Notes under the pieces: generated by a model
The model's input: the letters and a program-made list of their open reading frames with translations, nothing else
Database searches by the model: none
Told to the model about the DNA's origin: nothing
NCBI RefSeq assembly: GCF_900101625.1
Contig: NZ_FMYZ01000004.1
Span: forward strand, 123,571 to 187,570
Length of the DNA: 64,000 bases
Source of the DNA: Cupriavidus sp. YR651
Lineage (GTDB): Bacteria > Pseudomonadota > Gammaproteobacteria > Burkholderiales > Burkholderiaceae
Direction of reading: 5' to 3'
Program-made: the position numbers and the translations under genes
In this document: positions 34,085-43,252 of the stretch, piece after piece
Position numbering within the stretch: the stretch's first letter is position 1
Layout: each line of letters starts with the position of its first letter

Positions 34085-35683
34085 GTGGTTCTTGCCATCT
34101 TCGCCGTGTCGTTTCGTAACAAGATGAAATTTGCCTTGCCGGCATTCGCGATTGCCGCAGCGCTGCTGGGCGCCGGCCAGGCCCGCGCATTTTCACTCGA
34201 CGACGTGACCTCGCGTGCCAAGGTGCTGGCGGACAAGCCCTATGCCGCGCCGGTCAGCAACCTGCCGCCGGCATTCGCCCAGATGCAGTTTGCCGACTAC
34301 ATCAAGATCCAGCCCAGGGTCGACAACATGGAGTGGAAGGATCAAGGCACGCCGTTCCGCCTGGGCTTCTACCACCAGGGCATGCACTTCAGCACGCCGG
34401 TGCGGATCAACGAGATCGTCGGCAATGCCGTCAATGAAATGAAGTACGAGCCGGCGCGTTTCGATTTCGGGGACCTGAAGCTCGACCGCGCCGCCACCAG
34501 CCGGCTCGGTTACGCGGGCTTCCGCGTGCTGTATCCGATCAATCGCGCCGACAAGCTCGATGAAATCATGAGCGTGCTGGGCGCCAGCTATTTCCGCGTC
34601 ATCGGCAAGGGGCAGGTCTACGGCCTGTCCAGCCGCGGGCTGGCCATCAACACCGGGTTGCCGGTGGCCGAGGAGTTTCCGGCCTTCCGCGAATTCTGGA
34701 TCGAACGTCCCAATCCGCAGGACAAGCACCTGGTCTTCTACGCGCTGCTCGATTCGAAGAATGCCACCGGGGCGTACCGGTTCGATCTCTATCCCGGCGA
34801 GGACGCCATCCTGAAGGTGCAGGCGCGCGTGTTCATGCGCGGGCCGGTCACCAAGCTCGGCATCGCACCGCTGACCAGCATGTTCCTGTTCGGGCCGAAC
34901 CAGCAGCGCGATGCCAACAACTTCCGCCCCGCGCTGCACGATTCCAACGGGCTGTCGATCCATACCGGCGACGGCGAATGGCTGTGGCGCCCGCTGAACA
35001 ACCCGCGCAACGTCGCCATCAGCACGTTCCAGGTGAACAATCCGCGCGGGTTCGGGCTGCTGCAACGGGGGCGCGATTTCTCCGGTTATGAAGACCTGAA
35101 GGACCGCTACGACCTGCGCCCGAGTGCCTGGATCGAGCCGCAAGGGGACTGGGGCAAGGGCAAGGTGGAGCTGGTGGAGATTCCCACGCCCGACGAGACC
35201 AACGACAACATCGTGTCCTTCTGGACGCCAGACCAGCTGCCGCCGAAAGGCCAGCCGATCAAGGCGGACTACACGATGCACTGGACCATGGACGAGCGCG
35301 GCGTCTTCAGCAAGGACCTGGCATGGGTCAAGCAGACGCTGCGCACGGCGGGCGAGATCATGCAGGCCAACCTGATCCGCCACCTCGACGGCAGCCTGGG
35401 CTTCGTGATCGATTTCGAGGGCCCGGTGCTGACCAGCCTGCCGGCCAATGCGCCCGTGCGCGCGGTGTACAGCGTCAGCGACAACGCCGAGGTCATCGAG
35501 AACGTGCTGCAGCCCAACCCGGTGACCAAGGGCTATCGCGTGACACTGCGGATCCGGGTCAAGGATCCGAAGAAGGTGGTGGAGATGCGCGAGGCGCTGA
35601 TGACCGGCGACAAGGTGCTCAGCGAGACCTGGAGTTACCAGATTCCCCCGAACACGGCCGGCGGGAAGCCCCCCGTCCAGTAA
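34085..35683 (+). CDS. opgG: Osmoregulated periplasmic glucan biosynthesis protein OpgG
   Basis: A periplasmic protein required for backbone branching of osmoregulated periplasmic glucans. It shows the family sequence throughout ([48 protein letters not shown]). The GTG at 34085 has GGAGGG four bases upstream and gives 532 residues; the ATG at 34124 gives 519 with a textbook signal peptide ([20 protein letters not shown]) but no ribosome-binding site. I chose the GTG for its site. No opgH glucosyltransferase follows, unlike the usual opgGH pair. Confidence 0.9.
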   Translation: MVLAIFAVSFRNKMKFALPAFAIAAALLGAGQARAFSLDDVTSRAKVLADKPYAAPVSNLPPAFAQMQFADYIKIQPRVDNMEWKDQGTPFRLGFYHQGMHFSTPVRINEIVGNAVNEMKYEPARFDFGDLKLDRAATSRLGYAGFRVLYPINRADKLDEIMSVLGASYFRVIGKGQVYGLSSRGLAINTGLPVAEEFPAFREFWIERPNPQDKHLVFYALLDSKNATGAYRFDLYPGEDAILKVQARVFMRGPVTKLGIAPLTSMFLFGPNQQRDANNFRPALHDSNGLSIHTGDGEWLWRPLNNPRNVAISTFQVNNPRGFGLLQRGRDFSGYEDLKDRYDLRPSAWIEPQGDWGKGKVELVEIPTPDETNDNIVSFWTPDQLPPKGQPIKADYTMHWTMDERGVFSKDLAWVKQTLRTAGEIMQANLIRHLDGSLGFVIDFEGPVLTSLPANAPVRAVYSVSDNAEVIENVLQPNPVTKGYRVTLRIRVKDPKKVVEMREALMTGDKVLSETWSYQIPPNTAGGKPPVQ

Positions 35684-35744
35684 GTCGCGCGGCAGGAACC
35701 GCGCCGGCGACGGCGCGGTGGCCGGCTCGGAATCTTCCGGAATG

Positions 35745-35763
35745 GCACCCGTAGGGTGCTTTT
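35745..35763 (+). terminator. Rho-independent terminator after opgG
   Basis: A 6-bp GCACCC/GGGTGC stem with a GTA loop followed by TTTT, about 60 bases after the opgG stop. A second GC-rich hairpin (CCGCGCC/GGCGCGG) lies just before it. Confidence 0.75.
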
Positions 35764-35892
35764 GACACCCCACTTCAAGATGCTTCCCTTGTCACTTCCC
35801 GCCCGCTAAGGTTGCGGCCGGTGCACACCAGACTGGCGCGCACCGCCATAAAAACCAGCGGGCTCGATTCCGCATTCACAGGGAAGATGACT

Positions 35893-36681
35893 ATGAAATC
35901 AGCATTTGCGCTTCGCGTGACCGCGATGGCGCTGCCACTGTTCCTTGCCGCCTGCGGCGGCGGTGGCGATGACAGCGGCAAGGGCTCGCTCACGCCCACG
36001 AGTCCGCCGGTCCCGCCCACGACGGCGGAAGGTTTCTACAACGGCACCACTTCCACCGGGTATGACCTCTTCGCCGCCGTCCTCGAAAACGGCGAACTGT
36101 ACGCGCTCTACGCGCGCGGCGGCGTGCTGTACGGCGTGATGCAGGGTAGCGGCACGTCGTCGAGCGGCACGTTCAAGTCGACCAATGTCCTGGACATCAA
36201 CCTTTCCACGCTGACGCGTACGCCGGCCACGGCCACGGCGACGTACGTCGCCAAGGCCAGCCTGAACGGCAGCGTGGTGGAAGGCGCCCAGACGATCAAC
36301 TTCAACAGCACGTACGACAGCAGCTATGCCACGCCGGCCAGCCTGTCGACGATTGCCGGCGTCTACTCGGCGCAGACGGCCACCGGCACCAGCGCCGCGA
36401 CGGCCAGCAATCTGACCATCACCTCCGGCGGTCTCCTGACCGGCAACACGCCGGTGGGCGCGACGTCCTGCAGCTACAGCGGCACGATCGTCCCGCGTGC
36501 GAGCGGCAAGAACGTGTACGACGTGAAGGTGACGTTCCAGGGCGGCGCGTGCGTACTGGGTACGCAAACGACCACGGGCATTGCCATCCGTGCCACCAGC
36601 GGCACCGTGACGCGCTTGTACGCTGTGGGTCTGTTGCCTGACCGCAGCGACGGCTTCATCGCCCTCGGCACCAAGCTGTAA
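35893..36681 (+). CDS. Lipoprotein with Ser/Thr/Gly-rich repeats-like body
   Basis: A 262-residue predicted lipoprotein. The signal peptide ends in the lipobox LAAC, followed by a Gly/Asp/Ser linker and a beta-rich, Thr/Ser/Ala-rich body (GFYNGTTSTGYDLFAAVLEN). The start at 35893 sits six bases after GGGAAG; an ATG at 35887 directly abuts that site. It looks like the small outer-membrane lipoproteins common in Burkholderiales, with no assigned function. Follows opgG but is separated from it by a terminator. Confidence 0.75.
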   Translation: MKSAFALRVTAMALPLFLAACGGGGDDSGKGSLTPTSPPVPPTTAEGFYNGTTSTGYDLFAAVLENGELYALYARGGVLYGVMQGSGTSSSGTFKSTNVLDINLSTLTRTPATATATYVAKASLNGSVVEGAQTINFNSTYDSSYATPASLSTIAGVYSAQTATGTSAATASNLTITSGGLLTGNTPVGATSCSYSGTIVPRASGKNVYDVKVTFQGGACVLGTQTTTGIAIRATSGTVTRLYAVGLLPDRSDGFIALGTKL

Positions 36682-36739
36682 AAGGCTGGCCAGGGGAACG
36701 ATGACGGGGGGCGTGTCCCCCCGCTTCTCCGCGCCTCTC

Positions 36740-36838
36740 GATTCCCCAAATTCCCCGGATTCCCCGGATTCCCCGGATTCCCCGGATTCCCCGGATTCCT
36801 CGGATTCCCCGGATTCCCCGGATTCCTCGGATATCTCC
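36740..36838. repeat. 11 x 9-bp tandem repeat (GATTCCCCG)
   Basis: Eleven head-to-tail 9-base units, consensus GATTCCCCG, with three end-unit and two internal (CCTCG) variants. It fills most of the gap between two convergent genes. No gene is recognised across it, although the frame is open on both strands because 9 is a multiple of 3. Confidence 0.93.
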
Positions 36839-36867
36839 GCTTCCCCCATCGTCCCGTTCGTCCCGGC

Positions 36868-37860
36868 TCAGCCCTTGCCCGCCTCGGGGTAAAGCCCGTG
36901 CACGCGGCCAAACAGCCGTGTCAGGCCGAACAAGGCGCTGATGTTGGGGCTCGACATCCCGAGCACCTCGCCGATTTCCTGTACCGCACCGACGATGGCG
37001 TCGAGTTCGATCGCACGGCCCGCATCCACATCCTGCAGCATCGAGGTCCGGAACGCGCCGAGCCGGGCCGTCACCGCATGGCGGTCCTCCGGCGACTGGT
37101 CGATCTGGCAGCCGATCCTTGCGCCGATTTGCGCGGCTTCCTCCATGGCGGCGGAGCAGAAGCGGCGCACCAGCGGGTCCGCCTGAATCCGGTCGGTGGT
37201 GGCGCCGGTGATCGCGGACACGGGGTTCATCGTCAGGTTGCCCCACAGCTTGTACCAGATGTCCTGCCGCACGTTGTCGGAGACGGTGATCTCCATGCCC
37301 GCATGGTTGAACACCTCGGCCAGCCTTGCCACGCGGTCGCTGGCGCCGCCCGGCGGCTCGCCGATGATCAGGTGGTTGCCCATCTTGTGGTCGACCAGAC
37401 CGGCCTCCGGACTCGCCGCGCTCACATGCACCACGCATCCCACCACGTGCCCGAAGCCGATGGCGGCGGCGATCCGGCCGCCGGGATCGACGGATTCCAG
37501 CGGCTTGCCGGCAAACGCCGGCAGGCCCTGGCAAAACCACCACGGCACGCCGTTCATCGCGGGCAGCACCACGGTTTGCGGGCCGATCAGCGGCGCAATC
37601 TGCGTTGCCACCTGCCCAAGCGCCGGGCCCTTCACGGCAATCACCACCACATCCTGTTCGCCAAGCCTGGCCGCATCCTCCTCGGCGCGGGCGGGGGCCT
37701 GCATCAGCGCGCCGCCCTGCCTCATGCGCCAGCCGTGCGCGCGCAGCGCGGCCAGCGTGTCGCGGCGCGCCAGGGCGCTGACCTCGGCCCGGCCAGCGGC
37801 CGCGAGCCGGGTGCCGATCCAGCCACCGATAGCGCCGGCGCCGACGATGCAAATCTTCAT
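36868..37860 (-). CDS. panE: Ketopantoate reductase-family protein (PanE/ApbA)
   Basis: A 330-residue NADPH-dependent 2-dehydropantoate reductase-like protein. The Rossmann motif is MKICIVGAGAIGGWIGTRLA; the catalytic Lys lies in WYKLWGNLTMNPVSAITGAT and the C-terminal acidic segment is in the usual place. The start at 37860 follows AAGGAG. Several paralogues are common in this group, and some use other 2-keto acids, so pantothenate synthesis is likely but not certain. Confidence 0.85.
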   Translation of the reverse strand: MKICIVGAGAIGGWIGTRLAAAGRAEVSALARRDTLAALRAHGWRMRQGGALMQAPARAEEDAARLGEQDVVVIAVKGPALGQVATQIAPLIGPQTVVLPAMNGVPWWFCQGLPAFAGKPLESVDPGGRIAAAIGFGHVVGCVVHVSAASPEAGLVDHKMGNHLIIGEPPGGASDRVARLAEVFNHAGMEITVSDNVRQDIWYKLWGNLTMNPVSAITGATTDRIQADPLVRRFCSAAMEEAAQIGARIGCQIDQSPEDRHAVTARLGAFRTSMLQDVDAGRAIELDAIVGAVQEIGEVLGMSSPNISALFGLTRLFGRVHGLYPEAGKG

Positions 37861-37888
37861 GGTGTGCTCCTTGAAGGCCGTCAACCTG

Positions 37889-38110
37889 TTAGCGCCGCGC
37901 GCGCAGCGGCTTCAGCAAATCGGACAGCCCGTTGTGATCCAGTTCGTGCATCAGCGCCAGCAGCCGGCCGATCTCGCCCGGAGGAAAGCCTTCCCGCGCA
38001 AACCAGTTCAGGTAGTTGCCCGGCAGGTCGGCGATCAGCGTGCCCTTGTGCTTGCCGAAGGGCATCGTGCGGGTGACAAGGAGGGTGAGGGAATCACTGT
38101 CGGGAATCAT
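37889..38110 (-). CDS. DUF3820-family small protein
   Basis: A 73-residue protein matching DUF3820 (MPFGKHKGTLIADLPGNYLN, then FAREGFPPGEIGRLLALMHE and DHNGL). Function is unknown; the family is sometimes labelled a putative quorum-regulated virulence factor. The upstream part of the longer frame (to 38572) is not conserved-looking, so the ATG at 38110 is used. Lies 28 bases before the panE start on the same strand. Confidence 0.8.
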   Translation of the reverse strand: MIPDSDSLTLLVTRTMPFGKHKGTLIADLPGNYLNWFAREGFPPGEIGRLLALMHELDHNGLSDLLKPLRARR

Positions 38111-38404
38111 GGCGGAGAGATCGGGGGCAGGCCATCGGATGGCCTTGCATTGTAGCGCCGGATTTGGCCCGGATTCGCCCCGGAGCCGACCGGACCAGCG
38201 ACCGGACTGCAGGCCCCGCACCGCTGCCGAACGCGTTGCCGGGCCTGTCGAGGGAGGGTCGCGGCCGTGCCATCTGATTTCGCGATGGCGAGATCGCGAG
38301 ATGCTGTTTTGCAGGTGTCCGCGCCTCGCGCAACATGCATGGAAGACGTCGCGTGCCGCCATGTGGAGACAGGTCCGCGACCATTCCAGAAAGGAGACAG
38401 ACAG

Positions 38405-39370
38405 ATGCCCCGATTCAGATCCTTGCCGGCATGGCTGGCGTTCAGCCTGGTGGCCACCGCCAGCGCACAGGAGGCGTATCCCAACCGGCCCGTGGTTGTC
38501 GTCGTGCCGCAGGCACCGGGCGGCGCGAATGACGTGATCGCGCGGATCGTGATCCGGACGCTGTCCGCGCAACTGGGCCGGCAGGTCGTGATCGAAAACC
38601 GGCCGGGCGCGGGTGGCAACATCGGCACGGCCTACGTCGCCAAGGCCGCCCCGGACGGCTACACGTTGCTATTTACGGTCAGCAGCGCCCACGTCATCAA
38701 TCCGTCGCTCTATCGGCGCACGGGCTTCGACCCGTTGCGCGATTTCGCGCCAGTTGGCAGCGTCGCGACCGCCGGCTACGTGCTGGTGGCCAACCCGTCG
38801 TTCCGTCCGGGCAGCGTCCGCGAACTCGTCGATGCGGCGCGCGCCAGGCCCGACACCATCATGTATGCGTCCGCGGGCAACGGCACGCTGAATCACCTGA
38901 TCGGCGAGATGATCCAGCGCAGCGCGGGCATACGTCTGGTGCACGTGCCATACAAGGGCGCTTCCGCCGCTGTGGCGGACGTGGTGGGCGGGCAGGTGCC
39001 GGTGTCGGTGCAGAGCGTGCCGTCCGCACAGTCGTTCATCCGTGCGGGCAAGCTGAAGGTGCTGGCCGTGACCAACGAGCACCGGCTGCCCTCCATGCCC
39101 GATGTGCCGACGGTGGGGGAGACCCTGAAAGGGTTTGGCGCCACGCCGTGGTACGGCCTCTTTGCGCCGGCCAACACGCCGCAGGCGATCATGGTTCGCC
39201 TGCAGGCCGCGCTCGGCAAGGCGCTGGAAAGCGCCGAAGTGCGCGAGACGCTGGCGCAGCAGGGCTGCGAGCCGTTTTCGTCCAGTCCCCGGCAGTTCGA
39301 TGCGCTGATTCGCGCCGATCTCGCGCGCTGGTCGGAGATCGTCAGAACGGCCGGGGCTACGGTCGACTAG
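38405..39370 (+). CDS. Bug/TctC-family periplasmic solute-binding protein
   Basis: A 321-residue secreted binding protein. A short signal peptide (MPRFRSLPAWLAFSLVATAS) is followed by family motifs YPNRPVVVVVPQAPGGANDV, NRPGAGGNIGTAYVA and PDGYTLLFT. It binds a carboxylate or aromatic acid; ligand unknown. The start at 38405 has AAGGAGA. Convergent with the LysR gene, which may control it. Confidence 0.9.
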   Translation: MPRFRSLPAWLAFSLVATASAQEAYPNRPVVVVVPQAPGGANDVIARIVIRTLSAQLGRQVVIENRPGAGGNIGTAYVAKAAPDGYTLLFTVSSAHVINPSLYRRTGFDPLRDFAPVGSVATAGYVLVANPSFRPGSVRELVDAARARPDTIMYASAGNGTLNHLIGEMIQRSAGIRLVHVPYKGASAAVADVVGGQVPVSVQSVPSAQSFIRAGKLKVLAVTNEHRLPSMPDVPTVGETLKGFGATPWYGLFAPANTPQAIMVRLQAALGKALESAEVRETLAQQGCEPFSSSPRQFDALIRADLARWSEIVRTAGATVD

Positions 39371-39392
39371 GGCGGATCAGGTCGCCCCTTTT
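39370..39392 (+). terminator. Possible terminator between convergent genes
   Basis: A short GGGCG/CGCCC stem with an eight-base loop, then CTTTT. It overlaps the stop of the Bug gene and the first bases past the LysR stop. The stem is only five base pairs, so it is weak. Confidence 0.4.
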
Positions 39393-40303
39393 GCCGTGGC
39401 GGCGGCGATGGCTGCCGCCGTCGGGCAAAGATGGTCGACCAGCAACCGCGCCGCGACGGGCAGCCCGTCATAGGTGCGGATGCACAGGTTCAGCTTGCGG
39501 TCGGCCCACGGCGCATCGAGATCCACGATGCGGATGCCAAGCGTCCGGGCGTACCGCTGCGCCAGGCTCACGGGCAGAATGCCGATCCCCATGTCGGCTT
39601 CGACCATCAGGCACACCGCGTCGTAGCTGTTGACTTGCATGCGGAACTTGACGGGTATGCCCAGTTCGCCGGCGATGCGCAGCAATTGCAGGTTGATATA
39701 GCTGCCGGTCTGGAGCCCGATCAGGTAATGGCGCAGCAGCTCCTCGGTGGTCAGCCGCTTGCGCCGTGCCATGGAGTTGCCCTTCGACATCACGACAACG
39801 AGATGGTCTTCGCGATAGGGCAGCGTGATGACGTTCGCCGGCACGCTGCCGACGTCGGCATAGCAGCCGATATCCGCGGCGTTCTCCGCCACGCCGCGCA
39901 GGATGGCGGTGCTGATGCGCTCTTCCAGTTGCAGCTGCACGTCGGGATACTTCTCGACAAAACCGTGGAGATCCGTCGGCAGGAACTGGGCGATGGAGGA
40001 TACGTTCGCGTAGATGCGGACGAGCCCGCGTGTTCCGGTGGCGTAGTCCTGCATCATCGTCGCGATGTTGTCCAGATCGTTGACGATACCGCGCGACAGG
40101 TCCTGCAGCGCGAGGCCTGCCGGCGTGGGCGAGATGCCCTTGTTGCTGCGCGCGAGCAATTGCGTACGGAGCGCGCCCTCCAGATCGCTGATGCGCTTGC
40201 TGAGCGCGGACGCGGCGATATGCTCGCGCTCAGCGGCGGCGGCAATCGTGCCGAGCTCGGAAACGGCCAGGAACAGCTTGAGCGAGAGGGGATCGATTTT
40301 CAT
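39377..40303 (-). CDS. LysR-family transcriptional regulator
   Basis: A 308-residue LysR regulator. The N-terminal helix-turn-helix reads LKLFLAVSELGTIAAAAERE, then IAASALSKRISDLEGALRTQ; a LysR substrate-binding domain follows (GTRGLVRIYANVSSIAQFLP). The start at 40303 replaces a longer frame with a non-conserved extension. It lies at the end of a same-strand block with an MFS transporter and an iron dehydrogenase-like gene and convergent to a Bug gene; any of these may be its targets. Confidence 0.88.
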   Translation of the reverse strand: MKIDPLSLKLFLAVSELGTIAAAAEREHIAASALSKRISDLEGALRTQLLARSNKGISPTPAGLALQDLSRGIVNDLDNIATMMQDYATGTRGLVRIYANVSSIAQFLPTDLHGFVEKYPDVQLQLEERISTAILRGVAENAADIGCYADVGSVPANVITLPYREDHLVVVMSKGNSMARRKRLTTEELLRHYLIGLQTGSYINLQLLRIAGELGIPVKFRMQVNSYDAVCLMVEADMGIGILPVSLAQRYARTLGIRIVDLDAPWADRKLNLCIRTYDGLPVAARLLVDHLCPTAAAIAAATAKGAT

Positions 40304-40397
40304 GGCGGCGAGGCGGCAATGACGGAGCCCGGAGCCTGTATGCCGGCTCCGGACACATGGCGTGTCGATTGTGCCATCGTTGGCCGCGATGGCAAGC

Positions 40398-41618
40398 TCA
40401 GGCGGTGGCGCGCCCAACGGCGCGCAGCACGGCGGCGCCACAAGCCACGGCGACGAGCGCCAGCACCCCGGCGAACAACGTGGCGCCCGCCGCAAAGCCG
40501 GCGGCATCGATCGCAAAGCCGGCGAGCACGGGCAGCAGGCCGGCAGGCAGGTAGCCGCCCAGGTTCATGACGGCATTGGCCTCGGCCCGGCGCGTGGCGG
40601 GCACGTGCACGCTGATAAGCGTCAGGCCACCGAGCTGGCCCAGCCCCTGTCCGGCGCCCGCCAGCAACGCCGCGACAATGAGCACCGGCGCGGAGGCGGC
40701 GTGCACGGCGATGCCCAGCGCGGCCATGGACAGCACCGTGGCCGCCGATCCCGCTGCAAAGATCTTCCGCACCGACCATTGCCGCACCGCGAACTGCACG
40801 CCGGTCGCCGTCAGGAACATCGCGCACGCCATGCCGCCAGCCAGCAGCGGGCTGCGGACGTCCAGAAGACGGGCGAGCAGCGACGGTCCCAGCGCCAGCA
40901 CGAACGATGTGGCGGTAATGCCCGGGCCGAACACGCCGATGCCGGTTGCGACATGCCCGCGATTCTGCGCCGGCACCGCGGGCAGGCGCAGGCGCCGCGT
41001 GGTGGTGCCGGGGGGCGGGCGATGCAGGGGCAGGCGGACGACGATGAGGAGTGCGGCCAGCAGCACCAGGAACTCGATCCCGAAGATGGGCAGCACGGGA
41101 TGGCTGAGTGCCTGCGCGGCTGCGCCAGCCAGCAACGGTCCGAGTCCCGCGCCGAGCACCATCGCCACGGAGGCCTGCAAGGCGGCCTCGCGTTTGCGAT
41201 CCGGTCCGCCAAGATCGCCGACCGATGCCATGCCGGCCGAGACGATCACGCCGACCGCGACGCCGGTCAGCAGCCGCGCGACGGCAAGTGCCGCCACCGA
41301 TGTCGCCGTGGCAAACAGCACACAGGCGACCAGCGCGGCCAGCAGGCCGGGAATCAGGACTGGCTTGCGTCCATAACGGTCGGAGAGTTGGCCCGCTACC
41401 AGCAGCGTGGCGAGCAGCGACGCGATGTACAGCGCGAAGATCACCGTCAGCGTGCCGGAGGAGAACCCGAGCGACCGCTGCCAGACCACATACAACGGCG
41501 TCGGGGAATTGGAGAGCATGAACACCGCGGTCACGGCAGCGGCCGCCTGCCGCATGCCGGTGACCGGGTGGGGAACATGCAGCGCGGAGGCGGCATTCGG
41601 GCAGAGTGTGTTTGACAT
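40398..41618 (-). CDS. MFS transporter, 12 helices
   Basis: A 406-residue major-facilitator protein. Motif A lies between helices 2 and 3 (GQLSDRYGRKPVLIPGLLAA), with PLYVVWQRSLGFSSGTLTVI near the first loop. It resembles the YcaD/sugar-drug efflux-like families; substrate unknown. Same strand and 36 bases after the iron-dehydrogenase gene, so probably cotranscribed with it. Confidence 0.85.
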   Translation of the reverse strand: MSNTLCPNAASALHVPHPVTGMRQAAAAVTAVFMLSNSPTPLYVVWQRSLGFSSGTLTVIFALYIASLLATLLVAGQLSDRYGRKPVLIPGLLAALVACVLFATATSVAALAVARLLTGVAVGVIVSAGMASVGDLGGPDRKREAALQASVAMVLGAGLGPLLAGAAAQALSHPVLPIFGIEFLVLLAALLIVVRLPLHRPPPGTTTRRLRLPAVPAQNRGHVATGIGVFGPGITATSFVLALGPSLLARLLDVRSPLLAGGMACAMFLTATGVQFAVRQWSVRKIFAAGSAATVLSMAALGIAVHAASAPVLIVAALLAGAGQGLGQLGGLTLISVHVPATRRAEANAVMNLGGYLPAGLLPVLAGFAIDAAGFAAGATLFAGVLALVAVACGAAVLRAVGRATA

Positions 41619-41654
41619 GGCGAAGACTCCTGACGCGGGAAGCGATGCCGCGCG

Positions 41655-42845
41655 CTATGCGCGCCACGCCAGCGCCAGGACGGCACGCAGGTCGGCTTCG
41701 GTCGTGATCGGGCGGAGGTTGTTGCGCGTGACCATTGGATGGGCGAGCGCGGGGCCGATCATGTCGTCCACCTGCGCGCGCGTGAGGCCGAGATCGTCCA
41801 GCGTGGTCGGCATGCCGAGCGTCACCAGCAGGTCGTGCAGGATGTCATGGAACGGCTGGCCCGGCCGGCCCAGCGCGGCGCGCACGCGGTCGTGCTGGGG
41901 CGTGGCCCATCCTTCCAGCCACCTGGCCTGGGCGAGCATCAGCACGCACGCCGCGTCGCTGTGCGCCACGCCACCGTAGGGGCCGATGATGTGCACCATC
42001 CAGTGGCTGAAGCCGTGCGGCACCGACATCTGGCCCATCCCGGTGTACCACGTTGCCAGCTGGCATTGCGTGAACGCTTCCGGTCCGGTCGCGTCGCCGA
42101 GCCGGGGCAGGTTCTCCACGTAGAGCGGGATGGCGCGCTCGGCCAGCAGGCTGGCAAACGGGTGAGGCGACGAGGAACACGCGGTGTTGATCGCATGGTC
42201 CAGCCCGCGGATGCCGGTGGACTGCAGCAGGCGCGTGGGTGTCTGCCGCAACAGCGCCGGGTCGTAGAGGATGGCCTGTGGAGAGCCGTCCGGCACCACG
42301 AAGCGCGCTTTCAGGCGGGTTTCGTCGTCGATCGGCGTGCTGACGGGCGTCCACTCCGATGTGGCTAGCGTGGTGGGGATCGCGATCTGCCGGATGCGGG
42401 CCGGCGCGCGGGATGTCGTCAGCATCTCGGTGCCGTCCTCCGACAGGACGAATTGCAGGTCGAGCAGGCTGGCACGATCGTAGGCGTTCTCGGAGATGCA
42501 GAGTTGCATCGCCTTGCACATGTCCATGACGGACCCGCCGCCGACCGAAACGATCACGTCCGCGCGCGCGTCGCGTGCCTGCGTTGCCGCCTTCAGGACG
42601 TTGGAGAGCGGCGAATGCTCGCCGACATCGTCGGTCAGCCCGACCAGCCGCTCCCCGAGCGCTTGCCTGAGTTGATCGATGAAGCGGGTTTTCGTGTGGA
42701 TCGACCGGGAGCAGACGACGAAGACGCGTTGATATCCGAACAGCGACAGCACATCGGGCAAGGCGGCGGCTGCCGAGACATTGTGGAAGACCCTCTCGTG
42801 CCCGGTGAACCGGTAGCGGTGGGGTGTCTGTGTGAGGCTTTCCAT
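41655..42845 (-). CDS. Iron-containing alcohol dehydrogenase-family protein, altered metal site
   Basis: A 396-residue Fe-ADH/maleylacetate reductase superfamily protein. The NAD-binding GGGS is present (SVGGGSVMDMCKAM). Three metal-ligand histidines appear kept (H217 in GLDHAIN, then SHWMVH and GGVAHSDA). The Asp that normally stands four residues before H217 is Arg (R213 in GIRGLDHA); maleylacetate reductases have Asn there. Iron binding may therefore be lost. MESLTQTP at 42845 follows AGGAAG. First gene of the block with MFS and LysR genes; substrate unknown. Confidence 0.8.
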   Translation of the reverse strand: MESLTQTPHRYRFTGHERVFHNVSAAAALPDVLSLFGYQRVFVVCSRSIHTKTRFIDQLRQALGERLVGLTDDVGEHSPLSNVLKAATQARDARADVIVSVGGGSVMDMCKAMQLCISENAYDRASLLDLQFVLSEDGTEMLTTSRAPARIRQIAIPTTLATSEWTPVSTPIDDETRLKARFVVPDGSPQAILYDPALLRQTPTRLLQSTGIRGLDHAINTACSSSPHPFASLLAERAIPLYVENLPRLGDATGPEAFTQCQLATWYTGMGQMSVPHGFSHWMVHIIGPYGGVAHSDAACVLMLAQARWLEGWATPQHDRVRAALGRPGQPFHDILHDLLVTLGMPTTLDDLGLTRAQVDDMIGPALAHPMVTRNNLRPITTEADLRAVLALAWRA

Positions 42846-43024
42846 TTGGCTTCCTGAGGCTTCCTGAGAATCGAATTCCACGCTCTGCGGTGGCGTGGAC
42901 AGGTAGCCGGATGATGGCGCGCGGCGCGCGGACGGAAAACCAGTCATTGGCGAGGCCGCCATCGCGGATGGCGATGGCAGCGCACAGGCAGCGGGCGCCG
43001 CAACGAATCGGCGCCGGAGACGTA

Positions 43025-43252
43025 TCAGTCGCCCGGGGCGTCGGCGTCTCGGTCGCTCTCGCTGTCGCCGTCTGCCGCAGGGCATCCCATCACGCGCGCG
43101 AGCAACGGCCATCGCTTTGCCGCCGCGGCCGCCTCCACGTCGTCCTGCTGGTCGAAGTAGCGCTGCGCGTCGAAGCCTTCCACCCGCTGTGCCAGCACGT
43201 CGATATCGCTGTAGGCGATGGCGATCTTGCGCGCGGTTGGCGGCCGGATCAT
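43025..43252 (-). CDS. bcsR: BcsR-like cellulose synthesis protein at the operon end
   Basis: A 75-residue protein with the YhjR/BcsR (DUF2629) pattern: DIDVLAQRVEGFDAQRYF and the diagnostic AAKRWPLLARV (KRWPLL at 46-51). In E. coli BcsR binds BcsQ and is needed for synthase assembly and stability. Its start overlaps the bcsG stop by four bases (ATGA). Here it closes the operon instead of preceding bcsQ. The acidic tail (DGDSESDRDADAPGD) is extra relative to E. coli. Downstream 43-42.8 kb holds no further bcs gene. Confidence 0.8.
   Translation of the reverse strand: MIRPPTARKIAIAYSDIDVLAQRVEGFDAQRYFDQQDDVEAAAAAKRWPLLARVMGCPAADGDSESDRDADAPGD

Noticed and set aside
36701-36892. Open frame encoding an S-P-D repeat across the 9-bp array
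   Set aside because: The frame stays open only because the repeat unit is a multiple of three; there is no ribosome-binding site, and both neighbours end here.
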